64,000 nucleotides of DNA from Acetobacteraceae bacterium H6797 (lineage in GTDB: Bacteria > Pseudomonadota > Alphaproteobacteria > Acetobacterales > Acetobacteraceae): NCBI GenBank assembly GCA_015223225.1, contig JADFCQ010000006.1, forward strand, positions 310,001 through 374,000, read 5' to 3'. Position 1 is the stretch's first letter. Each line of letters begins with the position of its first letter. The notes beneath the pieces were generated by a model. That model was not told the origin of the DNA, made no database searches, and worked only from the letters and a program-made list of their open reading frames with translations. The translations under genes and the position numbers were made by a program. Positions 8,950-17,200 of this stretch are shown here, in pieces.

Positions 8950-10553
8950 GCGGGCTGATGCAGCATCTGGGCATCATCACCATCATCCTGCCGCTAATGG
9001 TCGGCGCGGCCATGGTGCCGCTGGACGATCAGCGGAACGGGCTGCGCGTGGCCCTGGGCGTGCTCTCGACCATGGCGCTCGTCGCCATCTCGGGCACCCT
9101 GGTCTGGCAGGCGCATCACAGCGCGGAAGGGATCGTCTCGGTCTACCGGCTGGGCAACTGGCCCTCGATCTTCGGCATCGTGCTGGTGGTCGACCGGCTT
9201 TCGGCCCTGCTCGTCCTGCTCTCCTCGCTGCTGGGCTTCGCGGCGCTGATCTTCTCCCTGGCCCGCTGGCAGCGGATGGGCGCCCATTTCCATGCGCTCT
9301 TCCAGTTCCAGCTCATGGGGCTGAACGGCGCCTTCCTGACGGGCGACCTCTTCAACCTCTTCGTCTTCTTCGAGGTGCTGCTCGCCGCCTCCTACGGGCT
9401 CGCGCTGCATGGCTCGGGCATCGCGCGCGTGAAGGCGGGGCTGCATTACATCTCGATCAACCTCGCCGCCTCGCTGCTCTTCCTGATCGGCGTGAGCATG
9501 ATCTATGGCGTGGCCGGCACGCTGAACATGGCCGATCTCGCGGCCCGCATTCCGGAGATCCATGCCGAGAACCGGCCGCTGCTGGAGGCGGGGGCGGCGA
9601 TCCTGGGCCTCGCCTTCCTGGTCAAGGCGGGCATGTGGCCGCTGGGCTTCTGGCTGGGCCCGACATATTCGGCAGCGAGCCCTCCGGCGGCGGCGATCTT
9701 CTCCATGATGAGCAAGGTTGGCGTCTATGCCATCCTGCGGCTCTGCCTCCTGCTCTTCGGGCCGGATGCGGGCGCGTCGGAGGGTTTCGGCAGCACCTGG
9801 ATCTTCATCGGCGGCATCCTGACCATCGGCTTCGGCGCCATCAGCGTGCTGGCGACGCAGGACCTCTCGCGTCTTGCCGGGGCGAGCGTGCTGATCTCCT
9901 CCGGCACGCTGCTCGCGGCCGTGGGCGCCGGGCAGGCGGCGGTGACGGCCGGTGCCCTGCTCTATCTGGCAAGCTCGGCCCTGGCCATCGGCGCGCTCTT
10001 CCTGCTGGTCGAGCTGATGGAGCGCGGACGTGAAATGGGCGCCGACGTTCTCGCCGTCACGCTCGAGGCCTTCGGCGACGGCGATGACGATGATGACGAG
10101 GAAGACGGCATCGGCGTCGCCATTCCGGCGACCATGGCCATCCTGGGCGGCAGCTTCCTCTGCTGCGGCCTGCTGCTGGCCGGCCTGCCGCCGCTTTCGG
10201 GCTTCATCGCGAAATTCGCCATGCTGAGCGGCATCCTCAACCCCGAGGGCTTGGCGGGCCGCACGGTCGAGGTGCCGCCTTCCGGCTGGGCGCTGCTGAC
10301 GGCACTGATCCTCTCGGGCCTGGCGACGGTCATCGCCATCACCCGCGCGGGCATTCGCAGCCTCTGGGCCTCGAACCGCGCCGTGCCGCGCGTCCGCGTC
10401 ATCGAGATCGCGCCGGTGCTGCTGCTGATCGGCCTCTGCGCCGGCATGACCATCGGCGCAGGCCCCGCCCTGCGCTATACCCAGGCGACCGCCGAGGCGC
10501 TGCATGCGCCGAAGGAATATATCCGGCACGTGATCGGGGAGCAGAAGCCATGA
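8946..10553 (+). CDS. mrpD: Mrp antiporter subunit D
   Basis: A 535-residue NuoM/NuoN-like membrane subunit that provides a second proton pathway in the Mrp complex. Diagnostic segments include LFNLFVFFEVLLAASYGLAL (essential glutamate in FFEV), LVKAGMWPLGFWLGPTYSAASPP and a central PLSGFIAKF loop near residue 416. Between helices, at about residues 377-388, lies a run of acidic residues (DGDDDDDEEDG), a local insert-like loop. The start overlaps mrpC by four bases (ATGA), and the stop overlaps mrpE in the same manner. Start and length are typical for MrpD. Confidence 0.95.
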   Translation: MSGLMQHLGIITIILPLMVGAAMVPLDDQRNGLRVALGVLSTMALVAISGTLVWQAHHSAEGIVSVYRLGNWPSIFGIVLVVDRLSALLVLLSSLLGFAALIFSLARWQRMGAHFHALFQFQLMGLNGAFLTGDLFNLFVFFEVLLAASYGLALHGSGIARVKAGLHYISINLAASLLFLIGVSMIYGVAGTLNMADLAARIPEIHAENRPLLEAGAAILGLAFLVKAGMWPLGFWLGPTYSAASPPAAAIFSMMSKVGVYAILRLCLLLFGPDAGASEGFGSTWIFIGGILTIGFGAISVLATQDLSRLAGASVLISSGTLLAAVGAGQAAVTAGALLYLASSALAIGALFLLVELMERGREMGADVLAVTLEAFGDGDDDDDEEDGIGVAIPATMAILGGSFLCCGLLLAGLPPLSGFIAKFAMLSGILNPEGLAGRTVEVPPSGWALLTALILSGLATVIAITRAGIRSLWASNRAVPRVRVIEIAPVLLLIGLCAGMTIGAGPALRYTQATAEALHAPKEYIRHVIGEQKP

Positions 10554-11035
10554 GACGCCTGCTGCCGCATCCCTATATGTCCGCCGGCCTCTTCGTGATG
10601 TGGATGCTGCTGAACCAGAGCATCTCGCCGGGGCCGGCGCTCGTCGGGGTCGTCTTTGCCCTCTTGGGCGGGCTGATCTTTGCGAAGCTGGAGCCGAAGC
10701 AGATCCGCCTGAAGCGCCTCGCCCCCATCCCGGGGCTGGCGGGACGCATCCTGCTCGATATCGCGCGCTCCAACCTCGATGTCGCGCGGGTGATCCTGAA
10801 GAACAGCCCGGAACGTCGGCAGGGCTTCGTGCGCATTCCCCTGGCGATACGCAGCGACAGCGCCCTCGCCGTCCTGGCCTGCGTGCTCACGGCGACGCCC
10901 GGCACCGCCTGGGTCGATTTCAACGCGGAGAGCGGGATCCTGCTGATCCATGTCCTCGATCTCAGCGACGAGGAGATGTGGGTGCGGATCGTGAAGGAAC
11001 GCTACGAGCAACCGCTGATGGAGATCTTCCAATGA
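10550..11035 (+). CDS. mrpE: Mrp antiporter subunit E
   Basis: A 161-residue subunit with two N-terminal hydrophobic segments (LFVMWMLLNQSISPG and LVGVVFALLGGLIFAKL) and a cytoplasmic C-terminal part containing PGTAWVDFNAESGILLIHVLDL, which is the MrpE signature (TPGT followed by a DVDG-like strand). The start MRRLLPHPYMSAGLFVMW overlaps mrpD by four bases and the stop overlaps mrpF by four. MrpE is the least conserved subunit, thought to help assembly or activity of the complex. Confidence 0.93.
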   Translation: MRRLLPHPYMSAGLFVMWMLLNQSISPGPALVGVVFALLGGLIFAKLEPKQIRLKRLAPIPGLAGRILLDIARSNLDVARVILKNSPERRQGFVRIPLAIRSDSALAVLACVLTATPGTAWVDFNAESGILLIHVLDLSDEEMWVRIVKERYEQPLMEIFQ

Positions 11036-11313
11036 GCGTCTCGCTGTTGACCTGGTCTCTCCTCGCGGCGCAGGTCATGCTGGGCCTGGCCTTCATCTGC
11101 GCCTTCTACCGCGTCATCAAGGGCCCGCGCGCGCAGGACCGGGTGGTGGGGCTCGATACGCTCTACGTCAACGGCATGCTCCTGCTGCTGACCTACGGCA
11201 TTCGCTCCGGCACGAATATCTATTTCGAGGGCGCTCTGGTCATCGCGCTGCTGGGCTTCGTCAGCACGGCGGCCCTGGCCAAGTTCCTGATGCGGGGGGA
11301 GGTGATCGAATGA
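11032..11313 (+). CDS. mrpF: Mrp antiporter subunit F
   Basis: A 93-residue small membrane subunit with three helices: LLTWSLLAAQVMLGLAFICAFYRVI, VVGLDTLYVNGMLLLLTYGI and ALVIALLGFVSTAALAKFLMRG. The sequence KGPRAQDRVVGLDTL matches the conserved loop of MrpF (GP-x-x-x-DRV-x-x-D), whose aspartate is functionally important in studied homologues. The ATG at 11032 overlaps the mrpE stop (ATGA) and the gene ends in a four-base overlap with mrpG. Its frame also stays open upstream across mrpE, but only the 11032 start gives the family N-terminus. Confidence 0.94.
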   Translation: MSVSLLTWSLLAAQVMLGLAFICAFYRVIKGPRAQDRVVGLDTLYVNGMLLLLTYGIRSGTNIYFEGALVIALLGFVSTAALAKFLMRGEVIE

Positions 11314-11708
11314 TGCAGGCCGCCGACCTCCCACTCTGGGCGGCCATTCCGGTCGCGCTGCTGCTCCTGATGGGTGCGGGGCTGACGCTCATCGGCTCGA
11401 TCGGCCTGGTGCGGCTCAAGACCTTCTACGAGCGGCTGCATGCGCCCACGCTCGGCACCTCCTTCGGCATGGGCTTCATCCTGCTGGGCTCGATGCTGTT
11501 CTTCTCGGTGCTGCAGACGCGGCTCGTGATCCATGAGGTGGTGATCGCCATCGCCGTGGTGCTGACCACGCCGGTCACGCTGATGCTGCTCGGCCGCGCG
11601 GCGATGCATCGCGACCGGCTGGAGGGGAATGACCCGGCGCCGGACCAGGAGGGCGCGCGGGACGACGCCTCGGACTCCTCCGACGGCGGAGATGGCGGCG
11701 GCCAATAG
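11310..11708 (+). CDS. mrpG: Mrp antiporter subunit G
   Basis: A 132-residue membrane subunit with three helices, the first ending in GLTLIGSIGLVRLKTFYERLHAPTLG, the classic MrpG stretch (G-x-IG-x-x-RLPDxYxRLHAxT in relatives). The C-terminus is an acidic tail (EGNDPAPDQEGARDDASDSSDGGDGG) that is variable in the family. It closes the six-gene operon; the next gene, cytochrome b561, starts 22 bases downstream and could be read through. Confidence 0.94.
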   Translation: MMQAADLPLWAAIPVALLLLMGAGLTLIGSIGLVRLKTFYERLHAPTLGTSFGMGFILLGSMLFFSVLQTRLVIHEVVIAIAVVLTTPVTLMLLGRAAMHRDRLEGNDPAPDQEGARDDASDSSDGGDGGGQ

Positions 11709-11730
11709 GGCCGTCCTTCAGGACCGAGGC

Positions 11731-12297
11731 ATGACAGGACAGATTTTCGACACGCCCGAACGCTACGGGCTGGTGAGCCGGTTGCTGCACTGGGGCATGG
11801 CGCTGCTCTTCGCTTGGCAATTCGCCGGCATGGTGGTGAAGCTCAGCCTGGGCCGCCACCCCGTCACCGCCTTCATGGTGGGCACGCATGTCAGCATCGG
11901 CACGCTGCTCTTCACGCTGGTGCTGCTGCGGCTGGTCTGGGCGCTCTTCAACATTCGCCGGCGGCCCGGGCATTCGCGCGGCTGGCTCGGCTGGGCGGCG
12001 CGGCTCGGCCATGGCTGCCTCTATGCACTCATGCTGATCGTCCCGGCCCTGGCGCTGCTGCGGCATTACGGTTCCGGCCGGCCCTTCGAGCCCTTCGGCA
12101 TCAGGCTGATGGAAGCCTCGACGCGGGTGGAGAGCCTCATGGCCCCGGCCAATCTCGCCCATCGGCCCCTGGCCTGGACGCTGCTGGCGCTCATCGCGGG
12201 GCATGTGATCATGGTGCTGATCCACCATTTCGTCTGGCGCGATGGATTCTGGGCCCGGATGGGCTGGTGCCGGCGGGCGGAAGCCGGGCAGCGCTGA
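11731..12297 (+). CDS. Cytochrome b561 family membrane protein
   Basis: A 188-residue four-helix di-heme cytochrome b. The first helix contains [15 protein letters not shown], the second [15 protein letters not shown], the third [21 protein letters not shown] and the fourth [14 protein letters not shown]; these histidines match the heme ligands of CybB/b561-type proteins, which move electrons from quinol or act as superoxide:ubiquinone oxidoreductase. ATG at 11731 follows GACCGAGGC; an upstream start would read through the acidic tail of mrpG and is rejected. It is the last gene before the siderophore promoter and is probably co-transcribed with mrp rather than with entE, since an operator and promoter lie between them. 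Confidence 0.85.
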   Translation: MTGQIFDTPERYGLVSRLLHWGMALLFAWQFAGMVVKLSLGRHPVTAFMVGTHVSIGTLLFTLVLLRLVWALFNIRRRPGHSRGWLGWAARLGHGCLYALMLIVPALALLRHYGSGRPFEPFGIRLMEASTRVESLMAPANLAHRPLAWTLLALIAGHVIMVLIHHFVWRDGFWARMGWCRRAEAGQR

Positions 12298-12334
12298 TCG
12301 GCGCGCGCTTCTCACGGCCTGTTTGGGGGTATAT

Positions 12335-12364
12335 TTGCGACTTAGACGCAACTGCGTCTATAGC
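12335..12364 (+). promoter_or_regulatory. Overlapping palindromic operator and promoter of the siderophore genes
   Basis: Two palindromes overlap here: TTGCGACTTAGACGCAA (12335-12351, arms TTGCG/CGCAA) and TAGACGCAACTGCGTCTA (12343-12360, perfect eight-base arms around AC). A promoter is embedded: TTGCGA (12335-12340), 18 bases, TATAGC (12359-12364). A related 17-mer lies in the yncE promoter at 21096-21112. Position ahead of a catechol siderophore gene suggests an iron-responsive repressor such as Fur, but the binding protein is inferred. Confidence 0.6.
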
Positions 12365-12404
12365 GTTACTCCCTTTCAGGACCGCCAGAGGAAGCTCGCC
12401 GGCC

Positions 12405-14033
12405 ATGACCATTCCGCAGCAGATCTGGCCCGAGGAATTCGCCGCCCGCTATCGAGCCGCCGGCCATTGGCGGGGCGAAACCTTCCCGGGCTTCCTGCGG
12501 CAACGCGCGGCTGAGCGGGCGGAGGCCATCGCCGTGGTCGGCGGCGAGCAGCGTTGGACCTATGCCGAGTTGCATGCCCGCGCCCAACAGGCCGCGGCCG
12601 GCTTCGTGGCGCTCGGCATCAAGCCCGGCGAGCGCGTCGTGGTGCAGATCGGGAATATCCCGGAATTCTTCTCCGCGGTCTTCGGCCTCTTCCTGGCGGG
12701 CGCCCTGCCCGTCTATGCCCTGCCCGCGCATCGGCTGACGGAGGTTGCCCATTTCGTCGCGAAGTCCGAGGCGGTCGGCTATGTCATCGCCGAGAGCGGA
12801 GCGGATGGCTTCGACTACCGCCCCCTCGCCCGCGAGCTGAAGGCGGCGAGCCCCGGCCTCAAGCATGTCGTGGTGATCGGCGAGGCGGAGGAATTCATCC
12901 CCTTCGCCTCGCTCCGGGGAGACCCCGCGAGCCTGCCGCCGGACCCGGACCCGCAGAGCGTCGCCTTCCTCCAGATTTCGGGCGGCACGACGGGGCTCTC
13001 GAAGCTCATCCCCCGCACGCATGACGACTATATTTACAGCTTTCGCGCCAGCAACGAGATCTGCGGCGTCACGCAGGACAGCGTCTGGCTGACGGCGCTG
13101 CCGGCGGCGCATAACTTCCCCATGAGCTCGCCGGGCCATATGGGCGCGCTCTATGCAGGCGGCCGCGTGGTGATGAGCCCGACGCCCAGCCCCGAGACGG
13201 CCTTTCCGCTGATCGCGCGCGAAGGGGTGACGATCACCGGCCTCGTTCCCCCCCTCGCCCTGCTCTGGGCGCAGGCGGCGGCGAAAACGGCGCATGATCT
13301 GTCGAGCCTGGAGGTGCTGCTGGTCGGCGGGGCGAAGCTCACGCCCGAGGCCGCGCGGCGCATCCGCGCCTCGCTCGGCTGCACCTTGCAGCAGGTCTTC
13401 GGCATGGCCGAGGGGCTGGTGAATTACACGCGGCTGAATGACCCGGAAGAGATCATCGTCGAGACGCAGGGGCGGCCGATCAGCCCCGATGACGAAGTGC
13501 TCATCGTCAACGATCTAGGCGAGCCGGTGCCGGAGGGCGAGCCTGGCTATCTCCTCGCGCGCGGGCCTTACACCATCCGCGCCTATCACAATGACGAAGC
13601 GGCCAATGCGCGCGCCTTCACGCCCGATGGCTTCTATCGCACGGGCGATGTGGTGAAGCGCCTGCCGGGCGGCTATCTCGTGGTGCAGGGCCGGGCGGGC
13701 GACCATATCAACCGCGCGGGCGAGAAGATCTCGGCCGAGGAGATCGAGGACCATCTCCTTGCCCATCCGAATGTCTTCGATGCCGCCGTCGTTTCCGTGC
13801 CCGACGACTTCCTGGGCGAGCGCAGCTGCGCCTTCGTCATCCCCCAGGGTGAGAAGCTCCGCGCGGCCGCCTTGCGCGCCTGGATGCGCGGCCGCGCCAT
13901 CGCCGACTTCAAGGTCCCGGACCAGATCGTGCTGGTCGATGCCTTCGAGACCACGGCGGCGGGCAAGATCAGCCGCCGCGAATTGCGTGCCCGCCTTCGC
14001 GCCAGGCTCCTGGCCGAAGCGGCGCAGGACTGA
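12405..14033 (+). CDS. entE: 2,3-dihydroxybenzoate-AMP ligase (EntE/DhbE type)
   Basis: Stand-alone aryl-acid adenylating enzyme of 542 residues that activates 2,3-dihydroxybenzoate with ATP and loads it onto the aryl carrier protein. Collinear with E. coli EntE from the first residues ([20 protein letters not shown]). The P-loop [19 protein letters not shown] starts near residue 192; the aryl pocket [13 protein letters not shown] covers 232-244, with Asn237 and Ser242 at the DhbE Asn235/Ser240 positions, which favours dihydroxybenzoate over salicylate (salicylate enzymes usually have Cys there). [13 protein letters not shown], the hinge region and a C-terminal GKISRREL lysine motif are intact. 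Start at 12405 follows AGAGGAAG; the frame is open further upstream but only through cytochrome b561. It leads the siderophore operon. Confidence 0.93.
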   Translation: MTIPQQIWPEEFAARYRAAGHWRGETFPGFLRQRAAERAEAIAVVGGEQRWTYAELHARAQQAAAGFVALGIKPGERVVVQIGNIPEFFSAVFGLFLAGALPVYALPAHRLTEVAHFVAKSEAVGYVIAESGADGFDYRPLARELKAASPGLKHVVVIGEAEEFIPFASLRGDPASLPPDPDPQSVAFLQISGGTTGLSKLIPRTHDDYIYSFRASNEICGVTQDSVWLTALPAAHNFPMSSPGHMGALYAGGRVVMSPTPSPETAFPLIAREGVTITGLVPPLALLWAQAAAKTAHDLSSLEVLLVGGAKLTPEAARRIRASLGCTLQQVFGMAEGLVNYTRLNDPEEIIVETQGRPISPDDEVLIVNDLGEPVPEGEPGYLLARGPYTIRAYHNDEAANARAFTPDGFYRTGDVVKRLPGGYLVVQGRAGDHINRAGEKISAEEIEDHLLAHPNVFDAAVVSVPDDFLGERSCAFVIPQGEKLRAAALRAWMRGRAIADFKVPDQIVLVDAFETTAAGKISRRELRARLRARLLAEAAQD

Positions 14034-14044
14034 GGAAAGCCGCC

Positions 14045-14284
14045 ATGAGCCTGACCCGCGAAAAAATGCATGCCGATATCGCCCGCGCCCTTCGCATGCC
14101 CGTGGACGAGGTCATGGGCGACGACGATCTGAACGACCTGGGCCTGGATTCCATGCGCGCGATGAATCTCGTGCTGTCCTGGCAGGAATCGGGCGTCACG
14201 CTGGAATTCGGCCAGCTCGCCGAGAATGTCACGCTCGATGCCTGGTGGGCATTGGCGCAGCAGGCGATGGCGAAGAATGGCTGA
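14045..14284 (+). CDS. Free-standing aryl carrier protein (EntB ArCP-like)
   Basis: A 79-residue carrier protein with phosphopantetheine attachment at Ser36 in DLGLDSMRAM. The C-terminal segment TLDAWWALAQQAM is closely like the ArCP domain of EntB (TIDAWWKLL), so this is an aryl rather than an amino-acyl carrier. In EntB the ArCP is fused to isochorismatase; here the isochorismatase part is absent and the domain is its own gene. It lies 11 bases after entE and overlaps entF by eight bases (ATGGCTGA). It should carry dihydroxybenzoyl thioester from EntE to the condensation domain of EntF. The phosphopantetheinyl transferase needed to activate it is not in the window. Confidence 0.88.
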   Translation: MSLTREKMHADIARALRMPVDEVMGDDDLNDLGLDSMRAMNLVLSWQESGVTLEFGQLAENVTLDAWWALAQQAMAKNG

Positions 14285-17200
14285 CGGCGACAGGCTTGCC
14301 GCCATGGGCATGCCGCTGACCGAGGCCCAGGAAGGGCTCTGGTTCGCGCAGCGGATCGATCCGGGCAACCCGGTCTTCAATACCGGGCAATATCTGGAAA
14401 TCCGTGGGCCCTTGGACGTGCGGGCCCTCGAGGCGGCGGTGAACGGCATGGTGGCCGAGGCCGATTGCCTCGCGCTGCGCATCCGCGAGGTGCCCGGGGG
14501 TGCCTTGCAGGCGCCCGATGCCACGCTGCGGCCCTGGCTGCAGGTGATCGACCTCACGGGCCGCCCCAATGCCACCGAAGCCGCGCTTGCGGAGATGCGG
14601 GCGGATATGGACCGGCCGATCGACCCGGCGCATGGCGGCTTCGGCACGGAGCGGCTCTATCGCCTCTCGCCAGAGCATCACTTCTGGTACCAGCGCGCGC
14701 ATCATCTGGCGCTGGACGGGTTCGGCACGGAACTGCTCGTCCATCGCGTGGCGGCGCTCTATGCGGCGGGGCTCTCGGGCGGCGATCCGGGGCCCGCGCT
14801 GGCGCCTTTCGCCCAGGTGGTGGAGGCCGACGCGGCCTATCGCGCCTCCCCCAAACGCGCGGCCGATGCCGCCTATTGGCGCCAGGCGATGGAAGACGCG
14901 CCGGAGGCGGTGGGCTTCGCCCAGGGCACGACGCGCACCGCCCGTTCCGCCCATCGCGCCCATGCGGTGATCGACGCGGCCACGGGCGAGGCGCTGCGCC
15001 GCCGTGCGGCAGCCCATGACATCGCCTGGCCGGACCTGCTGACCGCGCTGATCGGCGCCTATTGCCGCCGCATGACCGGCGAGGCCGAGGCGCTGGTGGG
15101 CGCCACCTTCATGAACCGCTTCGGCAGTGCGGCCGCGCGCGTGCCGGCGACGCTGATGAACGTGCTGCCGCTGCGCATCGGCTTCGACGAGGGGCTCCCG
15201 CTGCATGAAGCGGTCGAGGATGTCGTCACCCAGCTTGCCCGGCTGCGGCGCCACGGGCGCTATCGCGGCGAGCAGTTGCGGCGGGACCTGGGCCGCGTCG
15301 GCGGCGGGCGGCGGCTGCATGGGGCGATCGTCAATATCCAGCCCTTCCACAGCATCCCGAATTTCGGCGAGGCCACGGCCGAGCTACGCCTACTCGGCAC
15401 CGGGCCGGTGGATGACATCACCTTCGATCTCCGCACCGACCCCGGCGCCGCCACGCTGCGGCTGGATATCGAGGCCAATCCCGATCTCTACAGCGCCGCC
15501 GAGGCCGAGGGCCATGCGCGCCGCGCCGCGCATTTCATCGCCGCGGCACTCGCCGCCGAGCGCCTCGCCGATGTGCCGAGCGCGACGCCGGAGGAGATCC
15601 ATCGCTTCACCGTGACGGTTAACGAGACCGCGCATCCGGTGCCCGACGAGACGCTGGTCTCGCTCATCGCGCGCCGGATGGCCGAAACGCCCGAAGCGCG
15701 CGCGCTGGTCTTCCAGGGCCAGGCGCTGACCTACCGCGAACTCGACCAGCGCAGCGCCGCCCTGGCGTCGGCGCTCGCCGCGCGCGGCATCGGCGCGGGG
15801 CATCTGGTCGCCGTTTCTCTCGACCGCTCCTTCGAACTCGTCGTGGCGCTGCTGGGCGTGATGCGCAGCGGGGCCGCCTATCTCCCACTCGACCCGGCGC
15901 ATCCGCCCGAGCGCCTGACCCGCATCATCGCCAATGCGCAGCCACCCCTGGCCCTGGCCGCGAAGCCGGTGCCAGGTGTGGAGACGCTGCTGCCGGCCGA
16001 TTGGCCCCGCACCGGCAAGGCGCCGACCATGCCGAAGCCGGAGGATGCGGCTTATGCCATCTTCACCTCCGGCTCCACCGGCGAGCCGAAGGGCGCCGTG
16101 ATCCAGCATCGCGCCATCGTCAATCGCCTGGAATGGATGCGCCAGCACTACGGCTTCGGCGCGCGGGACGTGATCCTGCAGAAGACGGCGGCAACTTTCG
16201 ACGTCTCTGTCTGGGAATTCTTCCTGCCCTTCCTCTGCGGCGGCACGCTGGTTCTCGCCCCGCCGGGTGCGCAGGGCGATCCGGCGGCCATCGCGAAGCT
16301 CATGCGCGAGGAAGGCATCACCACAGCGCATTTCGTGCCCTCGATGCTCGCCGCCTTCCTCGCCCATCCCGATGCGCGGGGCCTGCGCGTCGCGCGCGTC
16401 TTCTGCTCCGGCGAGGCGCTGACGGCCGATCTGCGCGACCGTTTCCACCAGACGCTTTCAGGCGAGCTGCATAATCTCTATGGCCCGACCGAGGCGGCGG
16501 TGGACGTCACCTATTGGCCCGCCTCACCCGAGGACCGCAGCAATCCGCTGCCCATCGGCTTCCCGGTCTGGAACACGCGGCTCTATATCCTCGACGAGGC
16601 GCAGCGCGCGGTGCCGCCGGGCGTCACGGGGCACCTCTTCATCGCGGGCGTACAGCTCGCACGGGAATATCTCGGCCGGCCGGATCTCACGGCGCGCGCC
16701 TTCGTCCCCGACCCCTTCCATCCCGGCGAGCGCATGTATCGCACGGGCGATCTCGCGCGCTTCCGCGAGGATGGCGCCATTCTTTATCTCGGCCGCTCCG
16801 ATGGGCAGGTGAAGCTGCGCGGCTTCCGCATCGAGCTGGGCGAGATCGAGAGCGTGCTCGGCACTTCGCCCATGGTCGCGCAGTCCCGCGTCGTCGCGCG
16901 GGAGGACAGGCCGGGCGACAAGCGGATCGTGGCCTATCTCGTGCCGGCCGAGGGCTATAATGCCGCCGCGCTCCGCGCCTGGCTGGCCGCGCGCCTGCCG
17001 GATTACATGATCCCGGCCGCTTTCGTGACCATGGATGCGCTGCCGGTGAATAGCAGCGGCAAGCTCGACCGCGCCAAGCTCCCGGCGCCCAGCCTGCCGC
17101 GAGAAGAAGGCCGCGCGCCGGCAACGGAAACCGAGGCGCGCCTCGCCCCCCTCTTCGCCGAGGTGCTGGGCATGGCGGCCATGGACCCGGAGGAGGATTT

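Noticed and set aside
8994-10529. Long minus-strand open frame opposite mrpD
   Set aside because: Same shadow pattern, low-complexity charged product and no ribosome site.
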